Origin: JBAQMG01 sp049302575
Lineage (GTDB): Bacteria; Bacillota; Desulfitobacteriia; Desulfitobacteriales; Desulfitobacteriaceae
Assembly (NCBI GenBank): GCA_049302575.1
Contig: JBAQMG010000023.1
Coordinates: forward strand, 31,967 to 95,966
Reading direction: 5' to 3'
DNA length: 64,000 bases
Shown: positions 33,345 through 42,384 of the stretch, piece by piece
How the letters are laid out: each line of letters opens with the position of its first letter
Numbering within the stretch: position 1 is the stretch's first letter
The notes under the pieces: model-generated
Database searches by the model: none
The model's input: only the letters and a program-made list of their open reading frames with translations
Told to the model about the DNA's origin: nothing
Program-made: the position numbers and the translations under genes

Positions 33345-33986
33345 GTGAAACATCGCCGACATAAGGTAAAACGTGAGCATGGAATTATTCAAAATGCCTT
33401 AAATTGGTTAGAAGATCTGGGGAGAAATTCAGAAGTAACTGATATCATCCCAGGTGTGATAGAGGTAAGTGGTTCTCCTGAAAGAGGAATTGTCTATAAA
33501 TATGAAACTACTACTGGCTGTAAACTCTTACTGAAAAGTAATGGTTCTATTCAAGAAGCCTTTGTGGTTACCAAAGATCCTCAATGGGTTCGTAAGTGGG
33601 TAGAGGATCGTTTTCCATCCCTTGAACAAGTTACTTTACCAACAAAGCCAATTAAGCCAATTAAGCCAATTAAGCCCCTGGGAGTAGATGACGCCAAGAA
33701 TTCCACGCTAGTGAAAGCTAAGCCGAGAGTCCCACCTGCTAAACATTCAAGAAAACAGCACAGAGGAACGAAAATTCTTGAGGGTGATTTTGACCAGACC
33801 GCTTGGGCAACGTTAGGGGAGCTTGATGATTTATGCCTAGGAGACCGTCTGGAAAGGGCTACACGCCAAGCTTTAAGAGCCTTGCAGAAGGACTTAAATA
33901 AGTCTTCTAGTCATAAAACTACTCCAACATTGGCAGTGAAAGCTTCTACAAAAAAGAAAAATTGCAAGCAAAATAAGATTGATTAA
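33345..33986 (+). CDS. DUF2103-like protein with KPI repeats
   Basis: About 213 residues. A basic start (MKHRRHKVKREHG) leads into a compact domain, EVTDIIPGVIEVSGSPERG then TGCKLLLKSNGSIQE, which I associate with DUF2103 (a predicted metal-binding family, from memory). The linker contains four consecutive KPI units encoded by a 9-bp repeat at 33642-33676, and the C-terminal 90 residues are Lys/Arg-rich and probably disordered, suggesting nucleic acid binding. The frame also opens at GTG 33333. The GTG at 33345 has GGGTGGGG upstream. It is in the same transcript as the phosphoesterase. Confidence 0.6.
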   Translation: MKHRRHKVKREHGIIQNALNWLEDLGRNSEVTDIIPGVIEVSGSPERGIVYKYETTTGCKLLLKSNGSIQEAFVVTKDPQWVRKWVEDRFPSLEQVTLPTKPIKPIKPIKPLGVDDAKNSTLVKAKPRVPPAKHSRKQHRGTKILEGDFDQTAWATLGELDDLCLGDRLERATRQALRALQKDLNKSSSHKTTPTLAVKASTKKKNCKQNKID

Positions 33987-33998
33987 AGGATTATTATT

Positions 33999-35126
33999 AT
34001 GCAAGTAAATGGTTTTAATCCCTCGGGTTTACTAAACCAAAATTTGTCCCGTAAATTAGAGCTTGGACAGCGATTATTTGTCGAGGTGATTAGTAAAAAA
34101 CCTTCGGGTGAAGGAATAATCCTGCTTGAAGGTCAAGAAATACCAGCTTTGATGGAGATATCCGCAGAAGCGGGGGATAAACTTTGGGTTAAAATTCGAG
34201 AAAGTAATGAGCAGGGACTTTTGTTGGTTCGTGAGCTACAACCAGATTCCTTAAAAACTAGCAGTTCTAGTGGAGAAAAACCTCAAACCAGCTTGTTAGA
34301 ACGAGGATTACTGGCAAACGCGACGATTGTTAAAGTTCTGGATAATTTTAATAATCCTAAACAGGAATTTGTATTATTATTACAAAACTTAAGCCTAGAA
34401 AGCTTTTCTGGCCTAACTAATCAACAGAGAGAAATGATTGCGCAAGTATTACAAGCAATACCGCAATGGGCTAATGTCAGTGGAGAAAATGGAGTGGCAA
34501 CAATTCTTCAACTTTTGAAGGCGTTCGGTATTGATTATGAAGCTAGGCTGAAGCAAATCCTAAAAACTAAGGGGGAAAATCAAGCTAAGGGATTTCAAGA
34601 GTTGCTTTCTACACTTAAACCACTGATTCTTCAGATTCTTCAAGATCCTAAAAGTCTTTTATCTACTCTACATCTTAAAGATTTTGAAGGAATACTTGAT
34701 CATCTTACCGGTCAACAGTTATGGCTTCGTACTGGCGATCAGGAGAATGCTTTCGTTTTACTGCATTTTCCTTTTCAGGATAACGGGAGTACACTCTTGG
34801 CAAAAGTTGCGATAGAAAGCACTCGTAAAGGAAATAAAATGGCTATAGACCATTGCCATCTAGCACTTCAGCTTGAAACTCCAGTACTAGGTGAGGTGGG
34901 CGTGGATTTATGGTTTTTCGAGGATAATCTATCTCTGAGGGTCTTGACAAGTCAGCCGGAGAGGTTAACTCTTTTACTTGAGCAAATACTGCCTTTGACA
35001 AAAGAAGGATTTTCTCAAATTGGCTTTAATTTACGCTCTGTAGATATCGGTGATTTAACTATTGATCAAGAATTTAAGCGATTTATCTTAGGCCAGAGGA
35101 AAAAAGGAGTGGATTTGCAGATATGA
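33999..35126 (+). CDS. FliK-like (YlqG-type) protein
   Basis: 375 residues. The N-terminal part is a beta-rich domain (QRLFVEVISKK, then ILLEGQEIPALM) followed by helical repeats. The C-terminal part VLGEVGVDLWFFEDNLSLRVL resembles the hook-length control domain of FliK. In other Firmicutes a similar gene (ylqG) sits just before an FlhB-C homologue (ylqH), as here, with a 4-bp overlap. No flagellar genes are in the window, so a flagellar function is not implied. The start codon ATG is preceded by a weak AAAGGAT. Its real role is unknown. Confidence 0.65.
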   Translation: MQVNGFNPSGLLNQNLSRKLELGQRLFVEVISKKPSGEGIILLEGQEIPALMEISAEAGDKLWVKIRESNEQGLLLVRELQPDSLKTSSSSGEKPQTSLLERGLLANATIVKVLDNFNNPKQEFVLLLQNLSLESFSGLTNQQREMIAQVLQAIPQWANVSGENGVATILQLLKAFGIDYEARLKQILKTKGENQAKGFQELLSTLKPLILQILQDPKSLLSTLHLKDFEGILDHLTGQQLWLRTGDQENAFVLLHFPFQDNGSTLLAKVAIESTRKGNKMAIDHCHLALQLETPVLGEVGVDLWFFEDNLSLRVLTSQPERLTLLLEQILPLTKEGFSQIGFNLRSVDIGDLTIDQEFKRFILGQRKKGVDLQI

Positions 35127-35377
35127 AGGAGAAAGCCGTTGCTCTTGCCTACGAGCATATAGGGGCTCCACGAGTTGTGGCTAAAGGCGAAGGGGAACTA
35201 GCTAAGAGGATAATTGAGACGGCGGAGTCTGAAGGTATTCCGCTACAAAAAGATAAGCTTTTAGTCGAGGCGCTACTTCAGGTGGAATTGACCAAAGAAA
35301 TACCTCCTCAACTCTTTCAGGCAGTTGCGGAGGTTTTGGCTTTTATTTATCGATTGGAAAAGGCTGCAAAAAAGTAA
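35123..35377 (+). CDS. FlhB C-terminal-like export switch protein (YlqH)
   Basis: 84 residues equal to the cytoplasmic C-terminal domain of FlhB without the membrane part. The match is AVALAYEHIGAPRVVAKG, then A-E-S-E-GIP, and IPPQLFQAVAEVLAFIYRL. The self-cleavage motif NPTH of true FlhB is replaced by GAPR, so autocleavage is not expected. The ATG overlaps the preceding gene (ATGA-type coupling) and AAAAAGGAG precedes it. A stand-alone copy of this domain next to a FliK-like protein suggests the two interact as FliK and FlhB-C do. Confidence 0.88.
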   Translation: MKEKAVALAYEHIGAPRVVAKGEGELAKRIIETAESEGIPLQKDKLLVEALLQVELTKEIPPQLFQAVAEVLAFIYRLEKAAKK

Positions 35378-35411
35378 TGAAAAAAGAAGCGGTTTTCCGC
35401 TTCTTTTTTCA
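35378..35411. terminator. Convergent terminator
   Basis: Perfect 15-base arms 35378-35392 and 35397-35411 with a TTTT loop, starting at the base after the ylqH-type stop. A- and T-rich ends make it bidirectional, serving also the minus-strand gene at 35423. Confidence 0.88.
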
Positions 35412-35422
35412 TTATACCAAGA

Positions 35423-35731
35423 TTAGGCATTTTGTTTTGTCATTGCCAATCGTTTGCGACCTAACATTTCTGCCACTTTACCGTTATCTCCCATAGATAT
35501 ACCACGTAATCGCCATTCACGGAAAGTTTGCCAAAACAGTTGTTCTGATATCCTTCGAGTATAGCGTTCGGACTCTTCATCATACGGCCAAAAAACGTCA
35601 ACCCAAAGAGGTCCTTTATTACTAAGAACTAGGACGAAATGGACGAGTTCTGGATGAGGAGATTCAGTATCTCCCATTAGAATGTGTGATCGACCGCTAG
35701 GAAAATCGGTACGCATGTAAACAAGCTTCAT
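35423..35731 (-). CDS. Hypothetical protein
   Basis: 102 residues: a beta-rich N-terminal part (MKLVYMRTDFPSGRSH, HFVLVLSNKGPLWVDVFWPY) and a basic helical C-terminus. No Cys and no membrane helix. GAGGAGA is well placed before the ATG, so it is likely to be real. I do not recognise a family. It is alone on its strand between the ylqH-type gene and the pab operon. Confidence 0.6.
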   Translation of the reverse strand: MKLVYMRTDFPSGRSHILMGDTESPHPELVHFVLVLSNKGPLWVDVFWPYDEESERYTRRISEQLFWQTFREWRLRGISMGDNGKVAEMLGRKRLAMTKQNA

Positions 35732-35920
35732 CCACTATTCTCCTCTACGACAGAAGTAATGCTCTCAACATCTTTATTATATCATGGAATAAATCAAAAA
35801 ACTAAATAATTGAGTGAGCATTCTTACTAGTATTATATTAATGCACAAATCGATTGATTAAGATCTGTAGTATTATTTTACAAAAAAAGTTCTGGAAATT
35901 CATTGTCCACAATTATAAAT

Positions 35921-35962
35921 TAGGCATTAGGCATTAGGCATTAGGCATTAGGCATTAGGCAT
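35921..35962. repeat. 7-bp tandem repeat, six copies, entering a coding end
   Basis: Six exact copies of TAGGCAT. The last three lie inside the 3' end of the aminotransferase-like gene and encode its final residues (LMPNA) and stop. Because 7 is not a multiple of 3, copy number changes would alter the C-terminus. Confidence 0.88.
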
Positions 35963-36750
35963 TGATTAAGTTCTTGCTCTAATAGTCTTGTTATTGAGTC
36001 AGTGTGGTCTGAAGGAACTATTTTGAAAGAGTGATCATTTATCCTCTGAACAGGCATAATTCCCATTAGAGCGTTGGTGAGAAATACCTCGTCAGCTAGT
36101 AATAAGTCCTCTAGAGAAAACGAACCTTCAAATACTGGAATTTTTAGCTTTGCGGCAAGCTCTAGAATAAGAAAACGACGAGTTCCAGGCAAACACCCGC
36201 AATTTAAAGAAGGAGTGTAAAGTATTCTCTTTGAGACGAAAAAAATATTGCTCATTGTTCCTTCCACTATAAAATTATGAGAATTAAGCCAAATACCCTC
36301 CTCGGCATTATTTCTTAAAGCCTCTTCCTTGGCTAAAATGTTTTCCAGGTAATTAGTAGACTTGATTTTAGTTAAGGGTGAAAATTCGTTGCGAGGGGTT
36401 GGCAAAAGATACAAGCGAATTCCTTTTTCATACTGAGAAACTGTATAAGGAAATGAACGATTTTGAAATAGAAGCTGAGGAGGGTGATCCTGGATGGGTG
36501 CTCCGCCACTTAAGGTGACTCGTAAAGCATAGGGGGGCTTTGAAGGTGAAGTGCTTAGGTACCTTTCTATTTGCTGTGACCAGAGTGGGAAGTCAGGCAG
36601 GGCAAGGTTAAGAACTCGTGCTCCATCTCTCATTCTTTGCCAGTGAGCGTGAAGAAGTTGGGGCCCGCTTGTGGTGATCAGAAGTGTTTCGAAAATTCCA
36701 TACCCAAAAAGTAACAGGCGGTCATCCGCAGGCAGGGTAATATTATTCAT
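35941..36750 (-). CDS. pabC: 4-amino-4-deoxychorismate lyase (class IV PLP enzyme)
   Basis: 269 residues of the class IV aminotransferase fold. The PLP lysine is in TKIKSTNYLENILAKEEA, and EGTMSNIFFV and CGCLPGTRR are family blocks. Next to a PabA-PabB fusion gene, with an 8-bp overlap, the natural function is release of pyruvate from aminodeoxychorismate to give p-aminobenzoate for folate. A branched-chain or D-amino acid aminotransferase is the alternative on sequence alone. The start ATG 36750 lies within the end of the synthase gene. Its C-terminal residues come from a heptamer tandem repeat. Confidence 0.86.
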   Translation of the reverse strand: MNNITLPADDRLLLFGYGIFETLLITTSGPQLLHAHWQRMRDGARVLNLALPDFPLWSQQIERYLSTSPSKPPYALRVTLSGGAPIQDHPPQLLFQNRSFPYTVSQYEKGIRLYLLPTPRNEFSPLTKIKSTNYLENILAKEEALRNNAEEGIWLNSHNFIVEGTMSNIFFVSKRILYTPSLNCGCLPGTRRFLILELAAKLKIPVFEGSFSLEDLLLADEVFLTNALMGIMPVQRINDHSFKIVPSDHTDSITRLLEQELNQCLMPNA

Positions 36751-38776
36751 CTAATTTCCCTCCTAATACTGAGAAGAGAGCTTGGGCTTTGACTAAAGTT
36801 TCCTTGTATTCTTCATCTGGTTGTGAATCTACTACTATCCCACCACCAGCATGAAGGTAGGCCTTACCGTCCTTAAGTAGGATCGTTCTGATCACAATAT
36901 TTAAATCCCAAGCCCCATCAAAACCTAAATAACCGATACTTCCTGTGTAAATCCCGCGTTTATAGGGTTCAAGTTCTTCAATTATTTCCATGGCTCTTAT
37001 TTTTGGCGCGCCTGTAATTGAACCACCTGGAAATACAGCCCGTAAGATTTCACTAGGAAGCAAAGGAGTTTTTAATTGCCCAGTTATAGTTGATACTAAG
37101 TGCCAAACGGTTGGATATTTCTCTAAGTGAATTAAGTTCGGTACTTTGACTGACCCGATTTTGCAAATTCGACCAAGGTCATTTCGTTCTAAATCAATGA
37201 TCATTGTTAGTTCGGCATTATCCTTGGCACTATTCTGAAGTTCAAGTGCTAAGGCTTGATCCTCTGTGGAAGAGGAGGATCCCCTTGGACGAGTCCCTTT
37301 AATAGGGCGCGTTTCAATGGCACCATCCCTTTGAATACGTATAAACCTTTCAGGGGAACTACAAAGAATTTGAAAATCAGGATAGGGAAGAAAGGCAGCG
37401 AAGGGAGCAGGATTTAATTCGTGAAGTTGTTGATAAAGAACCCATGGATCACCTTCCCAAGAAAGGAAGAAACGTTGAGTCAGGTTAGCTTGGTATATAT
37501 CTCCAGCCTTGATATAATCAATCACAAGTTGTATATCATCTAGATATTTTGCTCTATTAACACTTGACATAATTTTAGTAGACTTTATTTCAAAAGACTC
37601 GCAGGCTAAAGTGTTCGAAGATTTAGACAGAGTCAAGGTATAGGCGTTGAGGAGCTCTTCAAGTTTATTTAAGCGCTTATTGGCTAAAGCCTCAGAACAT
37701 TCTCCGTCGTCCATCATACCACAAGCAGTTAACCAGTAAATCCTTTCAAGGTGGTCAAATATTACGATTCCATCATACCAGGCCAAGCGCCAATAGGGCA
37801 GAGCAAGATCGTCTTTGGCCAGTTGAGGGAGTGCTTCGAGTTCGTCTTTTAAGTCGTAACTAAAGAAGCCTACTGCTCCACCAGCAAACGGAAATGGAGC
37901 GGCAGTAGTTACCTGGTATTTAGCGCGTAAGTTATCTAATACTTGAAGACTATTAGTTTCCTTGGTAGAATGGCTTTCACTATGTGAGCTTTCTGACCAT
38001 GAAAGTTCTACTTTATCAGCAGAGGCACTTGCTTCTAAGAAAGGATCAGCACCCATATATGAATAACGGCCTAAATCAAAGTATTGTTCTCCGCTGTCTA
38101 GAAAAAAGGGGGCTGCGGCTTGCTTAAAGGCCCCAAATAATAAATGTGGAGAAACCGGAAGTGCTATAGAACGTGTTTGCCAGGGAGAAATAATAGAACT
38201 CTGCCATTTTCGAGCATTACTAATGGCGTTACTTAAAAGTTCATGACCTTCTTGAGTTAAAATTGCTTCAGGATGAAATTGAACACTTTCAATAGGGAGG
38301 GTTTTGTGACGGAACCCCATAATTTCTCCGTCAGCGGCTTCGGCTGTTATGATAAGGTCATCTGGTAAGCCCGAACGTTCAATGGCTAAAGAATGATAGC
38401 GAGTCACTAGAAGTGGATTCGCTAAATTAAGAAAAACACCATGTCCGTCATGTTTTATCAAAGAGGTTTTTCCATGTACAGGTACTTTTGCCCGCACTAC
38501 TTTCCCACCAAAAACATGGCCAATGGCTTGGTGACCTAGGCATATTCCTAAAATCGGGATTCGACCCATGAAATGTTGAATGACCTCCAGTGAGAGGGGA
38601 GCTTCAGCTGGAGAACAAGGACCGGGAGATATAACAATTAGTTCTGGATTAAGACCATCTAGATCTGGCAATGTGCAGATATCTTTTCGACGTACTATTA
38701 CTTCCTCGCCTAATTCTTTGAAGTATTGGAAGAGGTTATAAGTAAAAGAATCAAAATTATCAAGTATAAAGATCAT
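36743..38776 (-). CDS. pabAB: Aminodeoxychorismate synthase, fused PabA-PabB
   Basis: 677 residues. Residues 1-190 are a class I glutamine amidotransferase: nucleophile in GICLGHQAIG and the His-Glu pair in VQFHPEA. The remainder is the chorismate-binding component I, with GDIYQANLTQRF, ERFIRI, MIDLERNDLGR and GGSITGAPK. The segment ETRPIKGTRPRG carries Lys where anthranilate synthase has Ala (PIAGT), which marks PabB rather than TrpE. With pabC it makes p-aminobenzoate. I start at ATG 38776; the frame opens with TTG 38791. Fusion of both subunits in one chain is less common than separate genes. Confidence 0.93.
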   Translation of the reverse strand: MIFILDNFDSFTYNLFQYFKELGEEVIVRRKDICTLPDLDGLNPELIVISPGPCSPAEAPLSLEVIQHFMGRIPILGICLGHQAIGHVFGGKVVRAKVPVHGKTSLIKHDGHGVFLNLANPLLVTRYHSLAIERSGLPDDLIITAEAADGEIMGFRHKTLPIESVQFHPEAILTQEGHELLSNAISNARKWQSSIISPWQTRSIALPVSPHLLFGAFKQAAAPFFLDSGEQYFDLGRYSYMGADPFLEASASADKVELSWSESSHSESHSTKETNSLQVLDNLRAKYQVTTAAPFPFAGGAVGFFSYDLKDELEALPQLAKDDLALPYWRLAWYDGIVIFDHLERIYWLTACGMMDDGECSEALANKRLNKLEELLNAYTLTLSKSSNTLACESFEIKSTKIMSSVNRAKYLDDIQLVIDYIKAGDIYQANLTQRFFLSWEGDPWVLYQQLHELNPAPFAAFLPYPDFQILCSSPERFIRIQRDGAIETRPIKGTRPRGSSSSTEDQALALELQNSAKDNAELTMIIDLERNDLGRICKIGSVKVPNLIHLEKYPTVWHLVSTITGQLKTPLLPSEILRAVFPGGSITGAPKIRAMEIIEELEPYKRGIYTGSIGYLGFDGAWDLNIVIRTILLKDGKAYLHAGGGIVVDSQPDEEYKETLVKAQALFSVLGGKLDE

Positions 38777-38880
38777 TTTTCTATATCCCAACTCTCTATG
38801 ATCTAAAAGAATGGAGCGGATTAAGACCTGAGAAAATAGCTGCCAATATTTAGGAACTAAGCGTTTCTGCGATCACTTTC

Positions 38881-39414
38881 CTAGTCCATTGACAACAGGC
38901 TCAAAGGATAAATAGTGAGCTCGCTTACTTCGAGGGTTTTCACAAAATTCTGAAAAGCTGGTTGTAAATTGGGGTTATTAATCCCTTGAAAAATTAAAGT
39001 TTGATTTAAGATTACTCTTCCGATATGGGAGCCTTCAACTTCAATTTGAATAGAATTAATGTCCATGGTTACAGCGCGTTGATCAATCACTAAAGTCATG
39101 GTTCGGTTTTTAGAAAAGATACTCTCCAAGAGGATAGTGTCTTGGGAAGGTTTTAATAGTTCTTCAGAATCTGGAGTGTGTAAGTCACTGAGAACAAAGG
39201 AAGATTCTATTAAAAGATTACGCATAATTGCGCTATTAAAATTCCAAGGCATAACAACCGGGAGTTTTTGTATTTCGCCCGTTGCTTTAATCGTATGAAT
39301 TATATAGCTATTATCTCCAGTTAGATAAGGTTTATTGGAACAACCAGAGAGGAACAGGGTGCTAAATAAGAGGTTAAATAAAACTATTACCCAAATAATT
39401 ATTCGTTTATTCAA
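38881..39414 (-). CDS. Putative lipoprotein
   Basis: About 177 residues. A signal peptide ends with the lipobox LSGC near residue 27, so the mature protein is probably a lipid-anchored surface protein. The rest is beta-rich with repeated TLVIDQRAVTMDI and VILNQTLIF segments. No family recognised. TTG 39414 has AGAGGTCAA upstream and fits better than the ATG at 39432, which has no ribosome site. It faces away from the DinG gene and may share a regulatory gap with it. Confidence 0.72.
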   Translation of the reverse strand: MNKRIIIWVIVLFNLLFSTLFLSGCSNKPYLTGDNSYIIHTIKATGEIQKLPVVMPWNFNSAIMRNLLIESSFVLSDLHTPDSEELLKPSQDTILLESIFSKNRTMTLVIDQRAVTMDINSIQIEVEGSHIGRVILNQTLIFQGINNPNLQPAFQNFVKTLEVSELTIYPLSLLSMD

Positions 39415-39537
39415 AAATTGACCTCTTCTCATTTTCTATTCAAACAATATAATATTCTCCAATAACTTTTAAAATCCTTCATACATTGAATTTTATCTAA
39501 AAAATGTGTACAATTCAGCAAGAGGGGAGTCAGAACT

Positions 39538-42312
39538 TTGAAGGGTAGTATTGTTGTTATTGACATAGAGACGACAGGGTTAGATATATATAAAGACGAA
39601 ATACTTGAATTTGGGGCCTGGCGGCTTGAAGAGGGAAAACAGCCCAGAAGTCTGCAGTTTCTACTTAAACCCCAACAGGAAGTCTCCTCTAAAATTTTGG
39701 GCCTGACTGGGATAACTAGAGAAGAGCTTAGAAGTGCTAGTTCTTTAGAAGAACATCGTGAGCAAATTCTAGGCTTCTTTAACGATGCAGTTCTTGTAGG
39801 GCATAATATTGAATTTGATTTAGGGTTTTTAGAAAAAGGTTTAAGAATCGTTTTTAACCAAGAAACTTGGGATACTTTGGAGTTAGCACGAATTTTTTTT
39901 CCATCTTTGGGTCATTATCGTCTAGCAGTACTCGCTGAAAAACTGGTGCTTGAATTACCGGAAAATCCCCAATTTCACAGAGCTGGAACGGATGCCTGGG
40001 TTACTTGGAAGTTGCTAGAGACCTGTTGGCGAAAAGCTAAAGAATATGACTTGAGTTTTTATGATCAGGCAAAGGGTTTGATCGAAGGGTGGAAAGGAGC
40101 AAGCTTTTTTACCTATTTACGTAGTGAGATTTCCCGAAGTTTTCCCGATCGTCCAATACGGACCGAGCTTGTAATTTCTCCTCCAGATGAAGGACTGTTT
40201 GCCGAAACTAAACTTAAGGAAAAGGTTCCTGAGGCCAATGAATGGGTACTCGAATGTTTTTCTTCAGGGGGGATTTTGCAAAAAACTCTGCCGGGCTACG
40301 AAAGCAGGATAGGACAACTAAAGATGGCTGAGGCAGTGGTGAAGAGTCTTACTGATTCGCGTCACGTGGTAGTTGAGGCAGGTACTGGAACAGGTAAGTC
40401 TTTTGCATATTTGATTCCTGCCCTCTGGTGGGCCAAAAAAAGTGGGCAAAAAGTAGTGGTGGCTACACATACGATTCCTCTACAAGAACAGCTTCAACAA
40501 AAAGATTTACCAGTTTTAGCACGAGTATTACCCTTTTCATTTCGAAGTGTTTTACTCAAAGGCAAAGGGAATTACTGTTGTTTGAAAAAGTGGTCTATGC
40601 TTCAGCTGAATCCTTTAGAGCTTAACCATGAAGAACGTCTTGCGGCGCTTTATGTGCTTACCTGGTTAAGGGAAACAGGGACTGGTGATCTCCAAGAACT
40701 TCCACAGGTCGCGAGAGTACATAAAATTTGTTTGAAACTAAGTGCTGAAACCGAAAACTGTGATCCCAAAAGTTGCCTCCGAGCCGGGGTCTGTTTTCTT
40801 CTAAGAGCACGGAAAAGGGCTGAAGATGCGGATTTAGTCATCGTAAATCACTCCTTATTATTTTCTGACCTTAAGACGGATTTTAAAGTTTTACCAGAAT
40901 ATCATTATTTAGTGGTTGACGAAGCACATCATCTTCATCGCTCTGCTTTGGAGCAACTAGGAAGCGATCTTAGTTTGGAAAATGTTACGCGTGTGATAGA
41001 AAAAATATTTCGTCCTCAAGGGCAGTCCTTTTTTGTGACCTATAAAATGCGACAAGGTCGATTAGCAGCTTTGGCTCCGGCAGTGGCTTGGGATACCTTT
41101 GCAGAAAAGCTGGCAGGAATCCCGGAAAACTGTGAGCTTGTTCTAACTCAGGCGCGTGAGGTATTTATGCTTTTTGCTAAAATACTTAATGGACAACAGT
41201 CGTTGCGTTTGGTTAAAGCCTTAAAAAATGAGAATTGGTGGTTAATTTTAGAGATCCAAGTAGAGAACCTAAAAGGTAGGCTGGCACAACTCGTGACGAG
41301 TCTGGAAGGACTTAGTAAGTTATTGGCTGGTGAAGAGGGTAATGAGTTGGATGGATTACGCCGTGAGCTTGCCGGTTATCAAAGGGAACTTGAGGGTTTT
41401 AGAGACACACTCTCACTATTATTAAATGTAGAAGACCCCATAAGAGTGACTTGGTTGGAACAATTCTTTTCACTTCATTTAAAGTCTTCACTTGTTGAAG
41501 TCAGTCAGATTCTAAAAGAAAAAGTGTTTTCGCGTTTGGATAGTGCTCTATTAACCTCTGCAACCCTTAGCATAGCCGGTTCCTTCACACATTATTTACA
41601 GGAGGTTGGGTTACCTGAGGATACAACAGCCTTACAGGTGGCTTCCCCCTTTGATTATGAAGATCAAATGCGGTTATTTGTAGTCAAGGATCTCTGGAAA
41701 AACGAAAAATCGGAGGAAATGATTGCCCTAAGAGTTGCGGAATTTGTAGCCGAAGTTGCTCAGCAGTTAAGCGGTCGCACCTTGGTCTTATTTACTTCTC
41801 ATCGTTTGTTGCGGGCCACTTATACCCCTCTGGCGGAGCTTTTGGAAAAGCTTAACCTGACTATTTTAGCTCAGGGAATCGATGGTGGGAGGAGTACAAT
41901 CTTAAGTGAGTTTTCACGTAATCCAGGAAGTGTATTACTAGGTGCCACAAGTTTTTGGGAAGGAATAGATATTCCTGGTCAAGCTTTATCCTGTGTTATT
42001 TTAGTCAAATTACCTTTTTGGCCACCGTCTATGCCCTTGATCGAGGCGCGTTCTGAACTCTTAGAAGCCCAAGGACGAAATTCGTTTTGGGAATTTATGT
42101 TACCAGAAGCAGTCATTAGATTTAAACAAGGGTTTGGGAGACTGATACGATCCAAAATGGATAAAGGATTTGTCATACTGCTAGATGATAGAGTCATTGG
42201 AAAACGCTATGGAAGCCTATTTCTTGCTTCACTTCCAATTGAAACACATATTCGTGGTGAAAAGAAGCAAGTTCTTCAGCAAATTAACTCATGGGTTAAA
42301 AACTTAATCTAA
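39538..42312 (+). CDS. dinG: DnaQ-type exonuclease fused to DinG-type helicase
   Basis: 924 residues. Residues 1-165 are a DEDD 3'-5' exonuclease (VIDIETTGLD, HNIEFDLGFL, HRAGTDAW). The rest is an XPD/DinG superfamily 2 helicase: Walker A AGTGTGKSFAYLIPA, a DEAHH box, LLTSATLS, FTSHR, SFWEGIDIPG and QGFGRLIRS. Four Cys between motifs Ia and II (YCC, NCDPKSC, GVC) match the 4Fe-4S site of this helicase family. Such fusions are found in Firmicutes and degrade or unwind nucleic acid; the exact repair role is unclear. TTG start with AGAGGGGAG eight bases upstream. No neighbour shares its function. Confidence 0.9.
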   Translation: MKGSIVVIDIETTGLDIYKDEILEFGAWRLEEGKQPRSLQFLLKPQQEVSSKILGLTGITREELRSASSLEEHREQILGFFNDAVLVGHNIEFDLGFLEKGLRIVFNQETWDTLELARIFFPSLGHYRLAVLAEKLVLELPENPQFHRAGTDAWVTWKLLETCWRKAKEYDLSFYDQAKGLIEGWKGASFFTYLRSEISRSFPDRPIRTELVISPPDEGLFAETKLKEKVPEANEWVLECFSSGGILQKTLPGYESRIGQLKMAEAVVKSLTDSRHVVVEAGTGTGKSFAYLIPALWWAKKSGQKVVVATHTIPLQEQLQQKDLPVLARVLPFSFRSVLLKGKGNYCCLKKWSMLQLNPLELNHEERLAALYVLTWLRETGTGDLQELPQVARVHKICLKLSAETENCDPKSCLRAGVCFLLRARKRAEDADLVIVNHSLLFSDLKTDFKVLPEYHYLVVDEAHHLHRSALEQLGSDLSLENVTRVIEKIFRPQGQSFFVTYKMRQGRLAALAPAVAWDTFAEKLAGIPENCELVLTQAREVFMLFAKILNGQQSLRLVKALKNENWWLILEIQVENLKGRLAQLVTSLEGLSKLLAGEEGNELDGLRRELAGYQRELEGFRDTLSLLLNVEDPIRVTWLEQFFSLHLKSSLVEVSQILKEKVFSRLDSALLTSATLSIAGSFTHYLQEVGLPEDTTALQVASPFDYEDQMRLFVVKDLWKNEKSEEMIALRVAEFVAEVAQQLSGRTLVLFTSHRLLRATYTPLAELLEKLNLTILAQGIDGGRSTILSEFSRNPGSVLLGATSFWEGIDIPGQALSCVILVKLPFWPPSMPLIEARSELLEAQGRNSFWEFMLPEAVIRFKQGFGRLIRSKMDKGFVILLDDRVIGKRYGSLFLASLPIETHIRGEKKQVLQQINSWVKNLI

Positions 42313-42384
42313 AAATAGAGCGCTTTTCTAAAGCTGCTAAAGATGATACACTATAGAAAATTGAAGGGGGAGGTTAAGCTTTAG

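Noticed and set aside
33642..33676. Intergenic-type repeat
   Set aside because: It is an in-frame 9-bp repeat that encodes KPI units of the DUF2103-like protein.
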